Shown: one piece after another, positions 58,031-64,000 of the stretch
How the letters are laid out: the number at the start of each line of letters is the position of its first letter
Position numbering within the stretch: position 1 is the first letter of the stretch
Assembly (NCBI RefSeq): GCF_018691265.1
Contig: NW_024881324.1
Span: forward strand, 7,133,730 to 7,197,729
Length of the DNA: 64,000 bases
Direction: 5' to 3'
DNA from: Tyto alba
Taxonomy: Eukaryota; Chordata; Aves; Strigiformes; Tytonidae
The notes under the pieces: model-generated
Told to the model about the DNA's origin: nothing
Databases searched by the model: none
Seen by the model: the letters and a program-made list of their open reading frames with translations, nothing else
Program-made: the position numbers and the translations under genes

Positions 58031-59621
58031 ATGACTTATCAAATATGATAGCTAATGGCTTAGCCACTTTAATCCCTAAACCTTTGTTAAACCAACACAT
58101 TTTGAAATTGCAGGAGGATTTGAATGTTCACATCATCTTTGTCGCCAATTGATTGTAACTGACTTTCCTCAGAAAAAAACATATTCTATCTGTCTAAAAG
58201 CTTCTCCTTTCCTCAGCACACTTGTAATTCTATTGTTGTTAAAGCTATTTAATCATGTTTGCAAAATCAACATGGCAAAATGAATGAGGTCTGTGAATGG
58301 AAAGATGACTTAGTGGGAACTGATCTATAGAGAATGCTTTTGTAAGAAATATTATTTGCCTCACACCTTTTGTCTTCAGCTAAAAAAAAATACTTATTTA
58401 AAATTTATTTCAAAAGCTGAAGAGAAATAAGATAATAAACCCAACCAATGATGTCTGGCATGTTTCTGTTTGTCTGTCTCATAATTATAGCATCATTATC
58501 TGGATTTTAGTAAACGTCTGCCCAGTGCTGAAATGATTCTAAATGTACAGACAACACACAAATCTGTGTACAGGGAAAATGGCATTATCCAAGGTATATC
58601 TGTACCTTGTAGGTTTAAATATGAGGTTAAAGGAATAGTCAAAATACTGCCTGTGAACATAAGCCTCTTCAGATGTCAGTATGGTTGCTGAGGAATCTTC
58701 TTTTGGTATCTTCCCTAGAAGCTGTTGCTGCCCTGCCAAATCACACAGAAACAAGTGTACATGAAGTCCTATACATGAGATGCAGAGAAAAGTTTTTGGT
58801 TTTGTTGTGTTTTTTTTTTTTATTATTATTTTTTTTGTTTGTTTGGGGTTTTTTGTTGTGTTTTGTTTTTTTGTTTTTTTTTTTTTTTTTTCTGCAGAGT
58901 ATCTTATGCTGAATCAGTATGGTTGTTGCTCTGGCTTGATGGTGTTGAGAACTTCTGAAAAATTGTTCCCATGACTCCACTTCTTCCCTTTGTTGCTCCT
59001 AACTTCCAATCCAACGAAGTCACTCATGCTTCTGTCTGGTGAGAGGATTTATGGTTAAACAGTCTTTCAGGCTGTAATTTGACACATAAAATCTAATCTA
59101 CTTGCATATGGACAAGAATAATGAACTGCCTTTAATACCTAATACCTTTAAAGGTCTACAAAACATACACAAATTGCTTGCTAATTTGAGTGAAACTGTG
59201 GATAGTAAGGTTCTGTGTGTTTTTACAGTTGCTGTTAGTGGGGGTGGCTGTGGACAGGTAAAGAAATACTACTCCTGCAAGAACACTTTTAAATGATCTG
59301 TTCCTCTTTGGAAGCTGCCAGTTGTATATTCAGTCTTACACTCTGTGTACATCTAAATGTTTCATTGACTTATGCCAAGAGATGGAAACTGGCCTGCTTC
59401 TTTTAATACATTCCTGATGATTTTGATGGAAAATCTAAATGTGTAAAGAACACAAGAACCTGCCCACTAGCAGCCAAAAGGATAAAGTTTCACATTTGTT
59501 ACTCTGGAGAATCAGGAAGAAAAACATCAGTAAGAGCAAGTTCTTGAAGCTAGAAAGAAACCAAGGAGGAAAATCTGTGGTTAAGCTGAGAGCCATATAT
59601 CAGAGCAGACCTTCCCATCTT
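58031..59621. other. Noncoding stretch with a T/GT-rich low-complexity tract
   Basis: No gene recognised. The main structure is the low-complexity tract at 58793-58891, listed separately. Open frames in the tract are translations of simple sequence. Confidence 0.55.
58793..58891. repeat. T-rich low-complexity tract (about 100 bp)
   Basis: T runs broken by G, GG, GGGG and ATTATTATT, ending in T18 and then CTGCAG. The end looks like a strong polypyrimidine tract plus AG, but the following sequence is not a recognisable exon. Probably slippage-generated simple sequence. Confidence 0.93.
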
Positions 59622-59835
59622 ACAGAACCACAGAACAGCCCAGGTTGGAAAGGACCTTGAAAGGTCATCTGGTCCAACCTTTCACAGGAGAAGGAGCCTA
59701 GATTAGATTATCATAGAATGATTTGAGTTGGACAGGACCTTAAAGATCATCTAGTTCCCATCTCCCTGCCACAGGCAGGGACACCTTCCACTAGACCAGG
59801 TTGCTCATTATCTAGTACCCTGTCCAATCTTCTCA
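59622..59835 (-). mobile_element. CR1 LINE 3'-end fragment, interrupted
   Basis: The minus-strand CR1 tail begins at acagaaccacagaacagccc and continues through 'aggttggaaaggaccttg' and 'ggtcatctggtccaacc' to 'ggagcctagattagatta' (59693-59710). It is then interrupted by a second CR1 tail and resumes as 'tctagtaccctgtccaatct' (59811-59830), which is what follows 'gattatctagcaccctgtcca' in CR1 3' regions. Only the extreme 3' part is present, with no coding capacity. The end near 59,835 is approximate. Confidence 0.8.
59711..59806 (-). mobile_element. Nested CR1 3'-end insertion inside another CR1
   Basis: A second CR1 tail, tcatagaatgatttgagttgg then ttaaagatcatctagttccc and ctgccacaggcagggacacc, lies within the first fragment in the same orientation. 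It is flanked by ATTA on both sides (59707-59710 and 59807-59810), consistent with a 4-bp target duplication. It belongs to a different CR1 subtype from its host: the '..ctgccacaggcaggga..' block resembles the 56,516 copy rather than the interrupted one. The insertion is 5'-truncated to about 96 bases. Confidence 0.82.
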
Positions 59836-60078
59836 CACAGCAAAGCGCCCTGGTTCCCCATACACTGTAAGGGGAGAGCTGAGTAGTGCTTCTTAGCTTG
59901 CATCATCAGATTGCCTTGATGGTGGCTTTTGATCTGATAATTTTTCTTTTTTATTGCATGTTTTTGTTTTAGACACTTAGCTCTTCTTTGTAATTAGACA
60001 TAGTGATTATAGTATCTTTTTATATTGCACTGGAGTGTTCCTTTAATGCAGAAATCAAATAAAACAAAACACATAACC

Positions 60079-60093
60079 AAAAAAAAAAAAAAA
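60079..60093. repeat. A15 run
   Basis: Fifteen A residues following an AAATAAAACAAAAC stretch that contains AATAAA (60057-60062). No retrocopy body recognised upstream. Confidence 0.9.
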
Positions 60094-60639
60094 TGGATTG
60101 CAACAGTAGTGCTTTGGTCCGAAGCGAAGAAGCAGGAAAAAGCGAGTTGCAGTTATTGCTTTTGGCTCTAGCAATGCAGTTATTTTTTTTTATTGTTCTC
60201 CAAATTATGTTTATTCATTTATTACAATTCACTGAATGAATTAAATATAAAACCAATCCAGACTTTTAGAGACAGACATGTGTTGTATCTAAACGCAAAT
60301 TTTTTGTTGTTGTTCAATTGCTGAGAAACATTTTTTTTGTTAGTGTAAATGTTTCCTGAGGAAAGGGTTATGTGGGGTGAGGAGAGAACACTCAGAATGG
60401 AAGAAGAAGTAGAAGAGCATCTAATAACACAGAGCAGATTCGTGCTGTTCCTTCATGGCAGCATCCACACAGCGATCAGCCGTCTAATGTCTTCCTTTTA
60501 TCTAAGGAACAACACGTGTATTCCAGGAGTACTGTTCCACATGGCCCCATCTGGGAGTTTGTTTCAGAACAGAATTACCTTCCCCATGACAAGAATCTTT
60601 GCTTGAGGAATTATTTTGGAAAAAGGCCATCTGCTATGG

Positions 60640-60656
60640 AAAAAAAAAAAAAAAAA
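60640..60656. repeat. A17 run
   Basis: Seventeen A residues followed by TTTAAAATGC. Confidence 0.92.
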
Positions 60657-63600
60657 TTTAAAATGCATGATTCAGAGAATCAAGCTTTGATTACTGCTCT
60701 CTTAGGAGGATGGATGAAGAAGCAAGGGTCCAAGGAGTGGTTCCTGGAACATATTTTAGCACAGGCAGTTGGGACTGACTGTAATGTCACGCAGAGGCTT
60801 TTTGTGTGACCTACACCAGTCAGCTGGCTGCCAGTGAATGAAGCAGGTTTCCTTCACCAGCCTCAGCTCCAAGTGGTTTCTGAAGAGTGGTGCAAGTAAT
60901 GAGGAAGGAGGTTCCTTCCCCATACGAGCATCATCAGTGCTTGGTGGCATCTAGTGGGACTGGCATGATAGAATGTGACAGAACTGCCCTGAGGAGCCGG
61001 CTGGTGAGATGTCATTGGGTGTTGAACCCAAGATGGTTCAAACTAAGACAGTTTTACAGTAGTTCAGTAGCTAATTCATGGGTGCCTCAACACAGACTAT
61101 AGTGGAGAGATGGCATCTTATCAGTCAGATATTAGTCATACCTTCTACAAAATCCCTGATCCTGTTCAACATAATGTTCCAAGTAATATAAGACTTCAGT
61201 CCAAGAAACACTAAAGTTTGAGTGAACTCTTAGTTTTACATTATTTAAAAACTGCTTTGTTGCCCCCAGTTGCGTATACAACTATAAATCAGGAGTAACT
61301 TTTGGAGTGACTGCATTTCAGAGGAAGGCCTGCAAATTAAATAAATCCTCCACTTTGTTGGAAACCTGGGTGGAGGAGGGCAACCATCCTTTCTAAGAGC
61401 TGTTTGAAAGTGCACAGAGATAAGATACACCAGCTGTGTTAAAACAAGCCATTTTCGTCTCATGCATACACCCTGCAATTCTACTTTTTAATTCCTAGGC
61501 AATCACACTGCTGGAATCTTATTCAGCCATTGAGTAAAATATATATTTGTCTTGCAATTATGTAAATAAGGTAAGTGGTTAAGATTTAGACCTAGAATAA
61601 TAATGTTAATATCATTGTCCCTTCAATAAACAGCAAGCTTTGGATGTAATGTTGGTTTTGCTATATACGTTCCATGCCACAGAAAAAAACCAGGCTGACA
61701 TAGAGATGATGTGGTATTCTTATTGTATTTAAAACAATATTTAGGCAGGATAACTCCTACTGCCATTTACATGTGTTTGAAAGAAAACCCTGTTTCATCA
61801 ATGGAATGTGTCAGAAATTTGTAATAAACCATGCTGTGCAATATATTTAAACACAGTCCAAATTAATTAAAGTGTAGTGGACGTGAAAGATACATACTCA
61901 ATGTGACATTTCAAATAGGGAGAAAATATGATAATGAGCTATTTCCATGTGTTGCCATCCTTCTGGTTAAATAATGCTTCTGTTTTCAATGAAGCCACTG
62001 AGCAATAACATTCATTTTTGGAGTTCCACAGTGGTTAGAGCTGATTGTATACAGGCTGTAATCATTATCCTAATTCTGCCCAGGAAACCCTCTCTCCCCA
62101 CCATGGAGAAATTTGGAATAAAAAGTCTCGTTCCAGGAAAAAGAATTTCCAAATAATCCTGGGCACCAGATCAAAATATGAGCTCCAAATCCATTCCTTT
62201 TTCTTAATAAGAATCAGCACTTTGAAAAATGCTGCTTCGCAAGGAAATAATTGCATTAGTCAGCCTCTTGGCACTGGTGTGGGCTGGAGCCTTCTCTTAA
62301 AATGAGGCCCAGCCTCACCCTGCAGTGCATCCAAATCCCCCCAAAGATGTGAACAGCCCCAAGACCCTTCATTAACAGGGACGTTTGTGCACTGCCAGAA
62401 ATCCCATAGCTCTGGTATTGCAAACGGCTGTGTCCTTACAGGCAGAAAACCAAAACATGGGACAACAGGACAGAAAGGGATCTGGAGACATAGCCTGTCT
62501 GTATTGATGCTTGAGGCAGCCTCAGGTGAGGCAGACATCATCTTGTGTGCTGAAGAGTGGAAGCTAAAGAAGGAGGTAGAAATAAGAGGTGACTGTTTCT
62601 GTGCTGTCCTTTGCTTACAAAGGATCTATTCACACAGATGTCAAATTTAGCTCTGCCTTAGATGCAGGGCCTTTGGCTAACTGGATAGCCCAAAGGGTTG
62701 GTGATACGTGATTATGTATTTGCCTCTCACTAGGTCTGTTCTTCGGGTTATAGTGTTTATGATCAGGACAACTCCAATGTTCAGGGCCTGACAAGCACTA
62801 GCAAGATTCTGCAAGACTGCTTCGATTGCTCTCGATTGGAGACATCTTGCATTTAGTCCAGAGTGTAAACCTATATGCCTTTCACTTGAGTGATTTTTAG
62901 AACCACACCAAAACATTCCTTTTTATTAAGCCTCTGATTATCTGATCTTCAACGGTGAAAATGTTGCACATCATTGTTGAAGGATGGAATGCAAAGATTG
63001 TGCATTACTGAATATCAAAGTGCAATGCTGGAGCCTTGTTCTACAGGAATAGAAACAAGCCCTGCCGAGCACTCAGGTCTTAAACCCTCCAAAGAACCAT
63101 CCAAGCTGGCCAACACCCTTGAAGTCACTGAGAGGTAGGTGTTGAAATACTTTTCACATGCTGACATTGTCCTTATGTTGTTCCAACTTGTCTGTTTGAG
63201 CCCTCCATCCCATCACCAACAGAACTACTTCTTTCACAGCTACCCTTCAATTAGACAAATAATCAGACCAGTTTTAAGTAATGTAGTAGAGCCTGTAGCG
63301 GAAACTATTAAGATTTGTGTGGATCAGAATGGACAATTAATCTGTTTTGTTCAAAGATTACTAAGAAAGGGATCTATTTCCTAAAGTGCAGGGACAGTAA
63401 TTTATTTCTAAGATAGCTGTATGCACAACTTTGCACACTAACTCTGCTGAGTTCTATTGAATACATGGGAACTGAGTGCCTCGGTGAGGTTGATGCCCAC
63501 CCCATCCCTGCTGATGGTCACCTTTTTGGCAGTACGTTTCGGGTGCTCTGCATTCCTCCCTCTTTGGGCTAATATTGTACCAGTTGTTGTTTGCTCCTAT

Positions 63601-63840
63601 CCAGCTAAATAACCAGCAGCAAGTGCTCCTCTATTGGCTGCCATTGATCTAATGGGAAAGCACTGTGCAGATGTAGCCTTCAGTCATCATTTGAATATAG
63701 TCAGAGAAGAAAGATTTTTTGACCTGTTAGTGTAAAAACTAAACATAAGCATGCACATATGTCAGCAGGAGAAGCATGTAACCCCTGACCTGTGCCAGAT
63801 CAGAGCTTGCCAGAATCCTCCCCCAACCAGTACAGGGATG

Positions 63841-64000
63841 TGTTCTGGGTTGAGTGAGTGGTGGAGTTTTTTGGTGGCAGGGGAGGGGGCTATCGGGGTG
63901 GCCCGTGTGAGAAGCTTCTCGAAGCTCCCCCAGCTCCAAGCCAGCTCCACTTCTGTTTGGAAACTGAGCCCATCAGCTGCGCCTCTGCGATAATGTATTT
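63841..64000 (+). mobile_element. Avian endogenous-retrovirus LTR, truncated by window edge
   Basis: From TGTTCTGGGTTGAG at 63841 the sequence becomes GC-richer. It carries the blocks of bird ERV long terminal repeats as I remember them: a gggg-rich stretch, agaagcttctcgaagctccc, ccagctccaagccagctcc, a 'ttctg..' block, cccatcagctgcgcctctg, then gataatgtattt at the edge, where the family continues into a TATA-like 'aacatatttaag' promoter. LTRs start with TG, as here. Only about 160 bases are visible, so I cannot tell a solo LTR from a provirus or name the family. No viral coding sequence is in the window. The plus orientation follows from the position of the TATA-like block. Confidence 0.6.

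Larger units (their letters stand above)
59836..63840. other. Noncoding stretch with two A runs
   Basis: No gene recognised. A runs lie at 60079-60093 and 60640-60656. A degenerate CTCF-like core with one mismatch (ggcatctagtgg, 60946-60957) was noted. Open frames are under 100 codons. Confidence 0.5.

Noticed and set aside
58873..58897. T18 plus CTGCAG as a splice acceptor
   Set aside because: The tract is part of a 100-bp low-complexity repeat and the sequence after it shows no recognisable exon.
60946..60957. CTCF-like core ggcatctagtgg
   Set aside because: One mismatch at a conserved position. At this stringency several chance hits are expected in the window.

Overview
This window is vertebrate nuclear DNA, almost certainly from a bird. 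The best evidence is several CR1-type LINE fragments with typical avian CR1 ends (tails based on ATTCTATG, and the 'aggtcccttccaaccc' 3' block) and a GC-richer avian-style retroviral LTR running off the right edge. By eye the sequence is about 40% GC and CpG-poor, with long A/T runs. The ORFs are short and overlap on both strands. No bacterial operon, rRNA, tRNA, CRISPR array or recognisable protein-coding exon was found. The window is best read as a large intron or intergenic stretch.

Layout. Positions 1-22,361 hold no young transposon. They contain an old MIR-like SINE (5,830-6,030), a TATA-like box followed by a CpG-enriched patch (6,552-7,245), a candidate CTCF core (10,522-10,533), a striking 23-bp palindrome (693-715) and simple repeats. 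One old CR1 tail lies at 22,362-22,697. Positions 22,698-43,060 are again nearly free of recognisable transposons. They hold an ATTA-rich cluster (26,050-26,115), short tandem duplications and a strong CTCF-core match (42,868-42,880). A degenerate inverted-repeat element sits at 43,061-43,165. The right 12 kb is the repeat-rich part: a 250-bp element with terminal inverted repeats (52,013-52,262), a CR1 endonuclease-domain fragment lacking its 3' end (52,900-53,745), a long dead CR1 reverse-transcriptase/3' fragment (56,516-58,030) carrying a nested opposite-strand CR1 tail, a second CR1-in-CR1 nest (59,622-59,835), and the LTR (63,841-64,000).

Nothing here amounts to a new biological system. 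The most informative observations are the two nested CR1 insertions with readable 4-bp target duplications (one with an apparently inverted 3' tail), the 3'-truncated CR1 fragment, the two inverted-repeat elements, and a few candidate regulatory sites. Family assignments come from remembered consensus features, not from a database search.
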